A stretch of 64,000 nt of DNA, taken from the NCBI GenBank assembly GCA_910583925.1, contig CAJTZJ010000003.1, positions 139,713-203,712 of the forward strand, given 5' to 3'. The first letter of the stretch is position 1. Each line of letters starts with the position of its first letter. Under the pieces are notes generated by a model. It ran no database searches and was not told where the DNA came from. It saw only the letters and a list, made by a program, of their open reading frames with translations. Position numbers and translations under genes: made by a program. Origin of the DNA: an uncultured Eubacterium sp. (lineage in GTDB: Bacteria > Bacillota > Clostridia > Oscillospirales > Acutalibacteraceae). Below are positions 1 to 8,313 of the stretch, piece by piece.

Positions 1-37
1 GCCTTTTTCATTTATATCACCTGCTTGCATTTTATCA

Positions 38-59
38 GACAACACAAAATTGTGTTGTC
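38..59. repeat. Short inverted repeat
   Basis: Ten-base arms GACAACACAA and TTGTGTTGTC face each other across two bases. A second, related hairpin with the same CACAA/TTGTG core follows immediately. Function is not clear from the sequence. Confidence 0.5.
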
Positions 60-89
60 AATAGCACAATTTTGTGTTATTGTTTTTTT
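60..89 (+). terminator. Rho-independent terminator of an upstream plus-strand gene
   Basis: AATAGCACAA pairs with TTGTGTTATT (one G-U pair) and is followed by G and seven T. It would end transcription of a gene located before the window. Confidence 0.55.
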
Positions 90-114
90 AACGCTTTGCC
101 CGACTTCGCCAAAC

Positions 115-151
115 AAAAAGGGAATGATATATGAAAACACATATCATTCCC
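115..151 (-). terminator. Terminator of the serine hydrolase gene
   Basis: On the minus strand GGGAATGATAT pairs with ATATCATTCCC around a loop of about ten bases and is followed by five T. It lies just after the stop codon at 166. Confidence 0.75.
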
Positions 152-165
152 TTATTAATTAAATA

Positions 166-1758
166 TCAATCTGCAAACTTTCCCGTAAAATCAGGTTCTA
201 TGTAAAGAAGACCGATATTTTCTACTGCACTTTTAACAAAGTTTTCGGTACTCTTACGCTTAATCGGCTTACCTGTAAATGTAAAGTTGTAAATTGCAAG
301 CTCCTGGAAGGTTGGGCTCATTTCGTTTATTACCCTTACGGTTCCATTGTTTCTGAATTTGAAGGTAAACTTTCTTACATGGGCTGTTTCAATTGGTCTT
401 ATCCAGAGCTTAAGGGTACCATCCGGCTGCCATGCAGCCTTGGAATAAGCGTGATAATGCAAATCCTTAAGCCGAATTTCGCTCATTCTGTATTCCCCAT
501 CCATACCAACATCAATTGTATTGTATTCATCCTTTTCTTTCCAGGTAAATTTCAGGCAGTCATCTGTAAAATCAAACTTCATTTCATTGATTTTTGCAGG
601 CTTGTTATAAAGCATCTGCACAACGGAAATGGAAACAACAGAGGTATTCACATTTGTTCGGCACTTAATTGTTCTGCCGCTGATTTTTCTTTCCGTTTCA
701 GCATTTCTTGGTGTTGCTGCAAGATCCTCAACATGACAGGCTTCAACAGCCTTTAAAAGCGCCTTATGTGCAATGTCATTTTCAGGAAGCGGATTTTCCT
801 TAAAGCACTTAGGAAAATGCTTCCAGAAAACCTTCATAATCTTATAATCCTCTGATTCGCCCGAATTCAGCACAACAAGCGCATTATAATCAGGAAACAT
901 AAAACAGCGCTGACCGAATAAGCCATCGCATCTGTAGCTGTTCGGGGCAGGATTGCGCCAGAACTGATATCCGTAGCCGCACATATTATCAATAAAGCCG
1001 TCTTTAACAGAATCGGTCTGCTTTGCTGTTGCTTCCTTAACCCATTCAGCAGGAACAAGCTGGGTACCGTCTATCCATTTACCCTCATGAATATATGGCA
1101 GAAAGAATTTTGCAAGGTCTTCGGACTTCATATAAAGCCCCCAGCCGGCTACATTATTGCCTGCACCGTCTTTTTCCCAGAACGGCTTTTCAATTCCAAG
1201 CGGCTTGAACATTCTTTCATTCAAATAATCAAGCATACTCATTCCCGTAACCTTTGAAAGAATTGCGGAAAGCATAAAGGTATTTTCGGATATGTAATTG
1301 AATTTTGTATCCGGTTTGGCAATAAAACCGGCATCAAAAAAGTTTTTTATCCAATCCGTTCCGCCCTTCTCATCAAGCACAGTAATCCTTTTATCGGAGC
1401 GCATTGTTAAAAGCATTCTGACGGTAAGCTGCTGGTTTTTCGGCTTTTTTGCAGAAGCATATTCCGGAAAGAAATCGGCAACCTTGTCATCAAGAGAAAT
1501 CAAACCCTCATTTACGGCAAACCCGATTGCCGTTGAGGTTACGGATTTACTCATTGAATAGAGTACATGAGGATACTCCTTTGCATATGGTTTAAAAAAT
1601 CCCTGCGCACACACCTTATCGTTTCTGACAACAGTAAAACTTTGAAGACCAAGTTTTTTCTCATTTATTTCATCTATAAATGCTTTGATAGCACTGCTGT
1701 TGATTCCGACTGATTCAGGAGAAACATGCTGCAGCTCTGTTACTGATAATTTTTCCAT
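166..1758 (-). CDS. Beta-lactamase/penicillin-binding-like serine hydrolase (class C fold)
   Basis: Predicted 530-residue serine hydrolase of the beta-lactamase superfamily (class C, EstB/peptidase S12 type). The catalytic SxxK is S68-M-S-K71 within YSMSKS, and a second-motif SEN lies at residues 157-159. The first ~350 residues form the catalytic domain; the last ~180 residues look like a separate beta-rich domain. I chose the ATG at 1758 because AAGGGG sits just upstream of it; an ATG further upstream would add 11 residues with no ribosome-binding site. No signal peptide or membrane segment is seen, so it is probably cytoplasmic and more likely an esterase or peptidase than a resistance enzyme. 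It is a single-gene unit with its own promoter and terminator. The substrate cannot be told. Confidence 0.8.
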   Translation of the reverse strand: MEKLSVTELQHVSPESVGINSSAIKAFIDEINEKKLGLQSFTVVRNDKVCAQGFFKPYAKEYPHVLYSMSKSVTSTAIGFAVNEGLISLDDKVADFFPEYASAKKPKNQQLTVRMLLTMRSDKRITVLDEKGGTDWIKNFFDAGFIAKPDTKFNYISENTFMLSAILSKVTGMSMLDYLNERMFKPLGIEKPFWEKDGAGNNVAGWGLYMKSEDLAKFFLPYIHEGKWIDGTQLVPAEWVKEATAKQTDSVKDGFIDNMCGYGYQFWRNPAPNSYRCDGLFGQRCFMFPDYNALVVLNSGESEDYKIMKVFWKHFPKCFKENPLPENDIAHKALLKAVEACHVEDLAATPRNAETERKISGRTIKCRTNVNTSVVSISVVQMLYNKPAKINEMKFDFTDDCLKFTWKEKDEYNTIDVGMDGEYRMSEIRLKDLHYHAYSKAAWQPDGTLKLWIRPIETAHVRKFTFKFRNNGTVRVINEMSPTFQELAIYNFTFTGKPIKRKSTENFVKSAVENIGLLYIEPDFTGKFAD

Positions 1759-1794
1759 AAGAATACCCCTTTTACATTTTGAAATACACATAAT

Positions 1795-1823
1795 ATTTTA
1801 TATCAAAAAAATATTGATTTCAA
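1795..1823 (-). promoter_or_regulatory. Promoter of the serine hydrolase gene
   Basis: TTGAAA, 17 bases, TAAAAT on the minus strand, about 40 bases before the start codon. Confidence 0.5.
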
Positions 1824-1917
1824 CATATAAATGAAGAATGTAAGGACGAACGCTGATTTTTGTGCATTATATATGAAAACAGAACAAAATAATTTTACAT
1901 AAAAAGCCAAAAAGGTA

Positions 1918-1945
1918 TTGACATTTTCTGTTTTTGTGATAAAAT
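1918..1945 (+). promoter_or_regulatory. Promoter of tRNA-Val
   Basis: TTGACA, 16 bases, TAAAAT, ending 11 bases before the mature tRNA. Confidence 0.7.
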
Positions 1946-1956
1946 ATATTTCACTT

Positions 1957-2032
1957 GGGAGCATAGCTCAGCTGGGAGAGCATCTGCCTTACAAGCAGAG
2001 GGTCACAGGTTCGAGCCCTGTTGTTCCCACCA
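1957..2032 (+). tRNA. tRNA-Val (anticodon TAC)
   Basis: A 76-base cloverleaf with encoded CCA. The acceptor stem GGGAGCA pairs with TGTTCCC (one G-U). The anticodon stem TCTGC/GCAGA closes the loop CTTACAA, giving anticodon TAC. The T-arm TTCGAGC is intact. It has its own promoter and terminator, so it is an independent unit. Confidence 0.96.
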
Positions 2033-2035
2033 AGA

Positions 2036-2070
2036 AAACAGATTACACTTTTGTGTAGTCTGTTTTTTTT
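2036..2070 (+). terminator. Terminator after tRNA-Val
   Basis: A 12-bp stem (AACAGATTACAC with GTGTAGTCTGTT, one G-U) with a TTTT loop, followed by a run of T. Confidence 0.85.
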
Positions 2071-2173
2071 ATGCAATCTGAAGTAATAGTTTTGCTTTTA
2101 TACCAAAATGAGTAGACAATAATCCGTTTTTTATATTATACTTTAGTTAATAACCGAAAACGGAGGAACTGGT

Positions 2174-4237
2174 TTGATTAACACGGATTGGAAATTTCAT
2201 AAAGGAAAAATAAAAGACGCATACTCTTTTGAGCTTGATGACAGGGAATGGGAAAGTGTTTCTATTCCCCATACATGGAATAACATTGATGGTCAGGATG
2301 GTACCATAGGAGGTAAAAGCATTAAGGAAACAGACTATTTCCGAAGCGACTGCTGGTACAGGAAACAGATTTTTATTGATAATGAGGATAAAGATAAACA
2401 GATTTTTCTTCGTTTTCAGGGAGCAAATATTCAAATCGAGCTGTTTGTAAACGGAAATTCCGTCGGAACACATAAAGGCGGCTATACGGCATTTTCGTTT
2501 GACATAACACCTTTCCTGCATTTCGGAAGCAGTAATCTGTTTGCCGTAAAAGTCAACAATGAATACACCGAAGAGATAGCACCGCTTACTGCTGATTTTA
2601 CCTTTTACGGCGGAATTTACAGAGAAATTGAGCTTATAAAAAAGAATAAAATTCATTTTGGCTTTGGTGAATATTCAACAAGAGGAATTAAAATAACGAC
2701 GCCTGTTGTTTCGCAGGAAAAAGCACAGTGTATCATCAGCACAAGGATTGAAAACAAAACAGAGCTTAGCAAAAGGCTTATTGTTACAGCAAAAATCGGA
2801 GAAAATGAAAGCCTTATTGAAAATCCATACCTAACAAAAACCGATTTTGATAAGCTTGCTAAAAATGATTTTGAAGAAGAAAAAGCAACCGAAATTTTGA
2901 TTGAACCAAACACGGAAAAAGAAGTTGAATTCTTTTTCGAAATAAAGAATCCCCATTTATGGAACGGCAGATCCGACCCGTTTTTATACAGCGCATCACT
3001 CAGAGTTTCGGATAATGAAAACATTTTTGATGAAATTTCCGATACCTTCGGATTAAGATATTTTAAAATTGACAGAGAAAACGGCTTTTATCTTAATGGA
3101 AAAAGCTATAATTTGCGCGGAGTAAGCAGGCATCAGGACAGAGAAGGGCTTGGAAATGCCATAACAAAGAATGAGCATAATGAGGATTTTGCTTTCATTT
3201 ACAATATGGGTGTTAACTCAATCCGGCTTGCTCATTATCCCCAGGCTGAATATTTTTACAGGCTCTGCGACTGCTACGGCATAGTTGTTTGGGCAGAAAT
3301 ACCCGTAGTGGATTTAATCGGCGGCAGCGGAACATACGAAAATCCAAATGATGAAAGAAAGGAATTTTTCAGAACCACAAAAAATCAGCTTAAAGAAATG
3401 ATTCATCAGAATTACAATCACCCGTCCATAGTATGCTGGGGAATTCAGAATGAAATCATGGCAAGATTTGATGATGTAATGCAGCCATTTACCAAGGAGC
3501 TGCATGCTGCTACCAAGGCAGAGGACCCATACAGATACACAACAATGGCAACAAATCATAGCAGCGCTTCCGAATGGGAAAGCGACCTTATTGCGTGGAA
3601 TGTTTATCCCGGATGGTACGGAATGAACCGAAAACAGCTTGGTTGGTTTATGGATAAAAACAGATTTGAAAGACCTACAGGCATTTCCGAATACGGCGCC
3701 GGAGGAAACCACAACCAGCATCAATTAAAACCAAAACGCCCGAAGCATAACGGGCAGTGGCATCCCGAAGAATACCAGAGCTTAAGTCACGAAGCATTTC
3801 TTAAATCAATTGATAAAAGAAAATATTTATGGTGCACTTATGTATGGAATATGTTTGACTTCGGATCAGACGGCAGAAATGAGGGCAATCGTCCGGGAAT
3901 GAATGATAAAGGCCTTGTAAGCTTTGACAGAAAAATAAAAAAAGACAGCTATTATCTTTATCAGAGCAACTGGAGTAAAAATCCAATGGTTCACATAACA
4001 AGCAAGCGCCTGAAAAAGAGAAAAAGAAAAACCTTTTTTAAAATTTATTCCAACAGCAAAGCAATAACACTTTATATTAACAATAAAGCAATAAAAACAA
4101 TTCATTCAAACCAAAATAAGCAAAAAGGAATTTTTATATTCAAAGGCATCAAGCTTTTAAAAGGTCAGAATCTTGTTTGCGCCGTTGCCGAAAGTAAAGG
4201 CAGCCTGTATTTTGATACTGCCGTTTTTCATAGATAA
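2174..4237 (+). CDS. Glycoside hydrolase family 2 (beta-galactosidase/beta-glucuronidase type)
   Basis: A 687-residue retaining glycosidase of family GH2. The jelly-roll sugar-binding domain is at ~1-150, an immunoglobulin-like domain at ~170-295, and the TIM barrel at ~300-600. The acid/base is E427 in WGIQNE and the nucleophile E506 in GISEYG. A short basic tail follows (many K/R near 620-640). The start is TTG at 2174, chosen because GGAGG lies seven bases upstream and no ATG is better placed. No signal peptide is seen, so it should act on imported oligosaccharides. Whether the sugar is galactose, glucuronate or mannose cannot be settled. It is a single-gene unit between two tRNA genes. 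Confidence 0.85.
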   Translation: MINTDWKFHKGKIKDAYSFELDDREWESVSIPHTWNNIDGQDGTIGGKSIKETDYFRSDCWYRKQIFIDNEDKDKQIFLRFQGANIQIELFVNGNSVGTHKGGYTAFSFDITPFLHFGSSNLFAVKVNNEYTEEIAPLTADFTFYGGIYREIELIKKNKIHFGFGEYSTRGIKITTPVVSQEKAQCIISTRIENKTELSKRLIVTAKIGENESLIENPYLTKTDFDKLAKNDFEEEKATEILIEPNTEKEVEFFFEIKNPHLWNGRSDPFLYSASLRVSDNENIFDEISDTFGLRYFKIDRENGFYLNGKSYNLRGVSRHQDREGLGNAITKNEHNEDFAFIYNMGVNSIRLAHYPQAEYFYRLCDCYGIVVWAEIPVVDLIGGSGTYENPNDERKEFFRTTKNQLKEMIHQNYNHPSIVCWGIQNEIMARFDDVMQPFTKELHAATKAEDPYRYTTMATNHSSASEWESDLIAWNVYPGWYGMNRKQLGWFMDKNRFERPTGISEYGAGGNHNQHQLKPKRPKHNGQWHPEEYQSLSHEAFLKSIDKRKYLWCTYVWNMFDFGSDGRNEGNRPGMNDKGLVSFDRKIKKDSYYLYQSNWSKNPMVHITSKRLKKRKRKTFFKIYSNSKAITLYINNKAIKTIHSNQNKQKGIFIFKGIKLLKGQNLVCAVAESKGSLYFDTAVFHR

Positions 4238-4245
4238 CACACAAG

Positions 4246-4280
4246 AAAGGGGCATCGGATAATCCGATTGCCCCCTTTTT
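4246..4280 (+). terminator. Terminator of the GH2 gene
   Basis: AAGGGGCATCGGA pairs with TCCGATTGCCCCCTT around a tiny loop and ends in a T run. Confidence 0.85.
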
Positions 4281-4295
4281 ATCACACAAACCGAA

Positions 4296-4324
4296 TTGAC
4301 TATTGTAAAAAAAAGATATATAAT
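4296..4324 (+). promoter_or_regulatory. Promoter of tRNA-Gly
   Basis: TTGACT, 17 bases, TATAAT, ending ten bases before the tRNA. Confidence 0.7.
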
Positions 4325-4333
4325 TGTTATTAT

Positions 4334-4407
4334 GCGGATATAGTTCATCGGTAGAACATCAGCTTCCCAAGCTGAGGAGGCGGGTTCGACTCCCGTTATC
4401 CGCTCCA
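4334..4407 (+). tRNA. tRNA-Gly (anticodon CCC)
   Basis: A 74-base cloverleaf with encoded CCA. The anticodon stem TCAGC/GCTGA encloses TTCCCAA, giving anticodon CCC. The acceptor GCGGATA pairs with TATCCGC. Confidence 0.95.
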
Positions 4408-4418
4408 TAAAAAGTCTT

Positions 4419-4449
4419 AGGCTCTCTTTTTATAAAAGAGAGCCTTTTT
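4419..4449 (+). terminator. Terminator after tRNA-Gly
   Basis: AGGCTCTCTTTT pairs with AAAGAGAGCCT and is followed by TTTTT. The ~120 bases after it, up to the acetyltransferase stop, show nothing further. Confidence 0.8.
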
Positions 4450-4571
4450 GATGTCAGAATATTAATCCAAACGCAATTTTAAACATAACGAAATGTCAAA
4501 CAGAGACCATATCTCGCTCGTCATTGTATTTTATTCTTGAAAATGTAGTTTTAACTTTTATAGTTTGCATT

Positions 4572-5318
4572 TTATTCCTTTATCAGTTTTTCAAATGAAT
4601 TGGCATTTAGAATCGTATTAGAAATAAACTTTCCTTTATAAAAATTAGCCCAATTGTTAAATACACAAGGCACATTCTTTGCTTTCTCCGGTGTGTCTAT
4701 TTTAATAAAATTGATTTTAATATTCTTATCTTTTGCATATTCCGTAAGCTCTTGTACTTCATATTCTACATAAGGGCACGCATCGCTATAATAAACAGTA
4801 AAATCTTCACTGTCTATTGTCATCTTTCTGGAATTTTCATTAAATTCAGGTGTTGCTTTATCATCAAATTGCAAAGCTAATAATTCATAATCACCAATTT
4901 CATCAACAACTTTGAATCCATAATGAAGAAAAAACTGTTTTTCTCCCACAAAGGGCTTTTTCTTTTTAGAAGCCAAAGTACATATTCCGCTCATTCCTTT
5001 TTCTTTTGAATCATTTATTGCATATTCCAACAGTTCCTTAGCTATGCCCTTTCCTTTATAACGGCCTGCTACCCATAAGCAATAAATATATACATAATTT
5101 TTTCCGACTATCGGCACCCAGGCAGTTTCTATCGGCTCATATTCAATAAATATTTTTCCTCTGACATTTAGTTTTCGGAAAACATGGCCATTTTCCAGTT
5201 TGCTTTTAATCCATTCTTTTTTATCTGCAACACCTTTTTGGTGTTTTTTATCTCCTATCGCACAGCATATATGCTCATCATCAATATTTTCTAATGTCAG
5301 ATTTACATATTCATTCAT
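4572..5318 (-). CDS. GNAT N-acetyltransferase with C-terminal YoaP-like domain
   Basis: A 248-residue protein with two parts. Residues ~1-150 are a GNAT acetyltransferase fold, with the acetyl-CoA loop around YKGKGIAKELLEYA. Residues ~170-248 match the YoaP-like domain seen behind GNAT domains in Bacillus YoaP, including the SDACPYVEYEVQEL segment. The ATG at 5318 is chosen because AGGAG lies nine bases upstream; it starts one base after the TetR stop, so the two are translationally coupled. Substrate unknown. The pairing with a TetR repressor suggests a stress- or toxin-inducible modification enzyme, which is inference. Confidence 0.8.
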   Translation of the reverse strand: MNEYVNLTLENIDDEHICCAIGDKKHQKGVADKKEWIKSKLENGHVFRKLNVRGKIFIEYEPIETAWVPIVGKNYVYIYCLWVAGRYKGKGIAKELLEYAINDSKEKGMSGICTLASKKKKPFVGEKQFFLHYGFKVVDEIGDYELLALQFDDKATPEFNENSRKMTIDSEDFTVYYSDACPYVEYEVQELTEYAKDKNIKINFIKIDTPEKAKNVPCVFNNWANFYKGKFISNTILNANSFEKLIKE

Positions 5319-5319
5319 T

Positions 5320-5898
5320 TTACTTTTCTCCTTCCAAAGACTTGATACCATTCATAATAATTTCCAAAGATAAATCAAAGCTTTCACGAATGGATATCGG
5401 ATTGCCGAAAGCATTGTTATTTACCAATAATGAAAATCCTTCTAAAAAGCCCCTTAATGTTCTGATAATATGATTTATATTATCATCACTGATATTTAAA
5501 GACTTCATTACTTTAAATAACATAGTAAACAATCTGGCAGTAGCATTAACCCCTTCTGCACTTTCATATTTGTTATACCAAAGCATAGCGGTAAAAACAC
5601 CTTTATTCGTTGTAGCATAATCATAGAAAGCATAACACATATTCTTTAAAGCTTCATACCCCGCTACCCCAACAGCAGAATCAATCATCTTTTCTTCCAT
5701 CTGCTTCCATCCATAAAACATAAGTTGAATTTTTATTTCTTCAAGGCCGGAAATATGATTATACAAGGATGGCGATTTTATATTTAATTCATCAGCAATT
5801 CTTTTTAAAGATAAATTATCCAATCCTACTTTATTTGAAATACGAGCAGAAGTTTCAACAATAAGCGCATCACTAATATTATTTTTTGACATACTCAT
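5320..5898 (-). CDS. TetR/AcrR family transcriptional regulator
   Basis: A 192-residue regulator. The N-terminal helix-turn-helix is clear (LSLKRIADELNIKSPSLYNH at ~29-48), followed by a helical ligand-binding domain of the TetR_C_33 type. It is the first gene of a two-gene unit with the YoaP-like acetyltransferase. A palindrome lies exactly inside its promoter spacer, so it probably represses its own operon. The inducer is unknown. Confidence 0.88.
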   Translation of the reverse strand: MSMSKNNISDALIVETSARISNKVGLDNLSLKRIADELNIKSPSLYNHISGLEEIKIQLMFYGWKQMEEKMIDSAVGVAGYEALKNMCYAFYDYATTNKGVFTAMLWYNKYESAEGVNATARLFTMLFKVMKSLNISDDNINHIIRTLRGFLEGFSLLVNNNAFGNPISIRESFDLSLEIIMNGIKSLEGEK

Positions 5899-5955
5899 TC
5901 ACATAGCCTTTCCATGTAATTTTTCACACGATTTCTCATTGCTAACTCAATTAAG

Positions 5956-5984
5956 ATTATAACTAATCATATTAGTTTTGTCAA
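5956..5984 (-). promoter_or_regulatory. TetR-acetyltransferase promoter with operator in the spacer
   Basis: Minus-strand TTGACA, 17 bases, TATAAT: a perfect consensus promoter. The 17-base palindrome AACTAA-N5-TTAGTT (5961-5977) fills the spacer, the usual place for a TetR-family autorepression site. Confidence 0.75.
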
Positions 5985-6023
5985 TAACAACTTTGATTTG
6001 AAGTAAATATTCTTTTTCAAGTA

Positions 6024-6052
6024 TTGAATAAAACAAATGAATAAGATATAAT
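6024..6052 (+). promoter_or_regulatory. Promoter of glpP
   Basis: TTGAAT, 17 bases, TATAAT, about 70 bases before the gene. Confidence 0.55.
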
Positions 6053-6124
6053 GATTTTGAAGAAATACAAAATTTGTAGCATATATGTAATTCGCTCCAT
6101 TTTTTAAGAGATGTGGTTATAATT

Positions 6125-6694
6125 ATGAATGAAAATGCATTATATAAGCTTCTGGGAAATTATCCTATTATCGCCGCTGTTAAGGACGACATAGGATTAG
6201 AAAAATGTATTGAGAGCGAGAGCAGAATCGTTTTCGTGCTTTACGGAAGCATAAACAATATTTCAGATATTGTTTTTAAGCTGAAAAAAGCCGATAAAAT
6301 TGTTTTTGTTCACGCAGATCTGATAGACGGTCTTGCCAACAGAGAAGCAAGTATTGATTTTTTAAACAACACCATTAAGCCGGACGGCATAATATCAACG
6401 AAGCTTTCGTTAATTAAGCATGCCAAATCGTTGGGAATGCTTACGGTTATGCGTTTTTTCGTTATTGATTCAAGAGCAATGGAAAATATTCGCCACTGCG
6501 ATTTAAAGCAATATGCCGATTTTATTGAAATCCTGCCCGGCCTTATGCCGAAAATTATAAACAAGGTTTCAAAATTAACGAAAAAGCCCATTATTGCAGG
6601 CGGAATGATTGACGAAAAGGAAGATGTTGTAACCGCACTTTCAAACGGAGCAGTTGCAATTTCAAGCACCAATACAGGAGTATGGTTTCTATAA
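6125..6694 (+). CDS. glpP: Glycerol-3-phosphate responsive antiterminator GlpP
   Basis: A 189-residue TIM-barrel protein of the GlpP family, which binds glycerol-3-phosphate and prevents termination in glp leader RNAs. Family features include VHADLIDGLA (~65-75), GIISTK (~88-93), EILPGLMPKI and the phosphate-binding KPIIAGGMI segment near the end. Start choice is uncertain: GTG at 6113 has an AAGAG only two bases upstream, whereas ATG at 6125 has the same AAGAG 14 bases upstream; I prefer the ATG. The flavoprotein genes of glycerol-3-phosphate oxidation follow, behind a leader with a terminator that GlpP probably controls. Confidence 0.88.
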   Translation: MNENALYKLLGNYPIIAAVKDDIGLEKCIESESRIVFVLYGSINNISDIVFKLKKADKIVFVHADLIDGLANREASIDFLNNTIKPDGIISTKLSLIKHAKSLGMLTVMRFFVIDSRAMENIRHCDLKQYADFIEILPGLMPKIINKVSKLTKKPIIAGGMIDEKEDVVTALSNGAVAISSTNTGVWFL

Positions 6695-6705
6695 AAAAAT
6701 AATGC

Positions 6706-6734
6706 TTGCAAAATGAATAAAACAGTAGTAGAAT
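6706..6734 (+). promoter_or_regulatory. Promoter of the glp flavoprotein operon
   Basis: TTGCAA, 17 bases, TAGAAT. Transcription would start near 6741, giving a leader of about 140 bases before the first gene. Confidence 0.6.
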
Positions 6735-6753
6735 ATATTTGAAAGAAATATTA

Positions 6754-6862
6754 CCTGATGAGTTTTGAGTAACAGGAATTTAAGGTTGCGAAAGCTGCCT
6801 TGGTTTGCTGTTGCTCTTTTTTTATTTTTATCAGGCAAAAGCTGAAACGAATCAGCTTTAAT
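6754..6862 (+). promoter_or_regulatory. glp leader with terminator, likely GlpP antitermination target
   Basis: The leader contains a terminator: GAGTAACAG (6767-6775) pairs with CTGTTGCTC (6808-6816), with an inner AAGG/CCTT pair, followed by seven T. An outer CCTGAT (6754-6759) can pair with ATCAGG (6830-6835) around the whole terminator. A further hairpin, AAAGCTGA/TCAGCTTT, precedes the ribosome-binding site AGGGGG. The gene upstream is glpP, whose product acts on such leaders; the link is inference. Confidence 0.7.
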
Positions 6863-6879
6863 TTTAGGGGGAAATTTTT

Positions 6880-8313
6880 ATGTATGATGTTGCAATTATC
6901 GGCAGCGGAATTGTTGGCGCAGCCTGTGCTTACAGGCTCAGCCGCTTCAATTTAAAAACAGTTGTTATTGAAAAAAACAACGATGTCTGCTGCGGCACAA
7001 CAAAAGCAAACAGCGCAATTATTCACGCAGGATACGATCCGAAACCAAACACGCTTATGGCAAGGCTTAATGTTGAAGGTTCAAAAATGACGCAGGAAAT
7101 CTGCGAAAAGCTTGCTATTCCTTATAAGCAGATCGGCTCACTTGTTGCTGCATTTTCCGAGGAAGAGGCAAAAACAATTGAAGAGCTTTATCAAAGGGGT
7201 GTCAAAAACGGAGTTCAGGACATTAAGGTAATCGGAAAAGATGAGCTTAAGAAGCTTGAGCCGAATATTTCCGATGAAGCTGTCTGCGCTCTGTATGCGC
7301 CAACGGCAGCAATCGTGAATCCTTGGGAATACGGCCTTGCAATGGCAGAAACTGCCGTCAGAAACGGAACGGAAATCATGCTTGAGGCAGAGGTTACAGG
7401 TATCGATAAAAAAGAAAATTCATGGAATATCCATACAGCAAAAGGCGATATTGAGGCTGCATATGTAATCAATGCCGCCGGTGTAAACAGTGATGATATT
7501 CACAATATGGTTGCCGAAGAAACTTTCAGAATTCTTCCCAGTGCAGGCGAATACTATCTTCTTGATAAATCGGAGGGTACAAGGGTATCTCATATTGTTT
7601 TTCAATGCCCTAACAAAGAAGGTAAGGGTACACTTGTTGCGCCGACCGTTCACGGCAACCTGATTGTCGGCCCGAACTCTGTTTCCGGCGACAAGGAGGA
7701 TATTTCAACAAAAACAGCAAGCCTTGATTTTATAAGAGAAACGGCTTTAAAATCCGTTCCCTCCATTGCCTTCAGGGAAAACATCAGAAACTTTACAGGC
7801 ATCCGTGCAAACAGTACAATTAATGATTTTATAATTGAATTTGCGGCAGAGCATTTTCTTGATCTTGCCGGAATAAAATCTCCGGGGCTTTCTGCCGCAC
7901 CTGCAATTGCAAAAATGGCAGAAGAAATGCTGATTGAAAACGGACTTGAAGCTGTTGAAAAGGAAAACTTTATTGATAAAAGAACACATATTGTATTCAA
8001 GCATCTTTCGGCACCTGTTAAGAACCAGGTTATCTATCAGAATCCTGCTTACGGAAGAGTGATCTGCCGATGTGAAACAATAACGGAGGGCGAGATTATT
8101 GCTGCTCTCAACTCCCCTATTCCTCCCGTTTCTCTTGACGGAATCAAAAGGCGTGCCGGATCAGGAATGGGCAGATGTCAGGGCGGCTTCTGCGGTCCTA
8201 AAATTCTTGAGATTATGGCTAAATTTAAAAATACGGATTATGAAAACATTCTTCAGGATAATACGGGAAGCTATATACTTACCGAACCAACAAAAAACGG
8301 GAGGCAGAAATAA
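6880..8313 (+). CDS. glpA: FAD-dependent glycerol-3-phosphate dehydrogenase-like subunit with [2Fe-2S] domain
   Basis: A 477-residue flavoprotein of the GlpA/GlpD-LhgO group. The FAD-binding GSGIVG motif is at residues 7-12. The C-terminal BFD-like [2Fe-2S] domain has C396, C398, C433 and C438. This GlpA-plus-BFD form is common in anaerobes and works with the two proteins encoded next: a second flavoprotein and a DUF1667 protein. The expected reaction is oxidation of glycerol-3-phosphate to dihydroxyacetone phosphate. GlpP upstream supports this role; other 2-hydroxyacids are possible substrates. Its stop overlaps the next start (TAATG). No glpK or glpF is in the window. Confidence 0.8.
   Translation: MYDVAIIGSGIVGAACAYRLSRFNLKTVVIEKNNDVCCGTTKANSAIIHAGYDPKPNTLMARLNVEGSKMTQEICEKLAIPYKQIGSLVAAFSEEEAKTIEELYQRGVKNGVQDIKVIGKDELKKLEPNISDEAVCALYAPTAAIVNPWEYGLAMAETAVRNGTEIMLEAEVTGIDKKENSWNIHTAKGDIEAAYVINAAGVNSDDIHNMVAEETFRILPSAGEYYLLDKSEGTRVSHIVFQCPNKEGKGTLVAPTVHGNLIVGPNSVSGDKEDISTKTASLDFIRETALKSVPSIAFRENIRNFTGIRANSTINDFIIEFAAEHFLDLAGIKSPGLSAAPAIAKMAEEMLIENGLEAVEKENFIDKRTHIVFKHLSAPVKNQVIYQNPAYGRVICRCETITEGEIIAALNSPIPPVSLDGIKRRAGSGMGRCQGGFCGPKILEIMAKFKNTDYENILQDNTGSYILTEPTKNGRQK

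Noticed and set aside
4157..4408. Minus-strand open frame starting MERITGVEPASSAWEADVLP
   Set aside because: It is the antisense of tRNA-Gly and of the GH2 gene end. This sequence pattern is a known false gene arising opposite tRNA genes.
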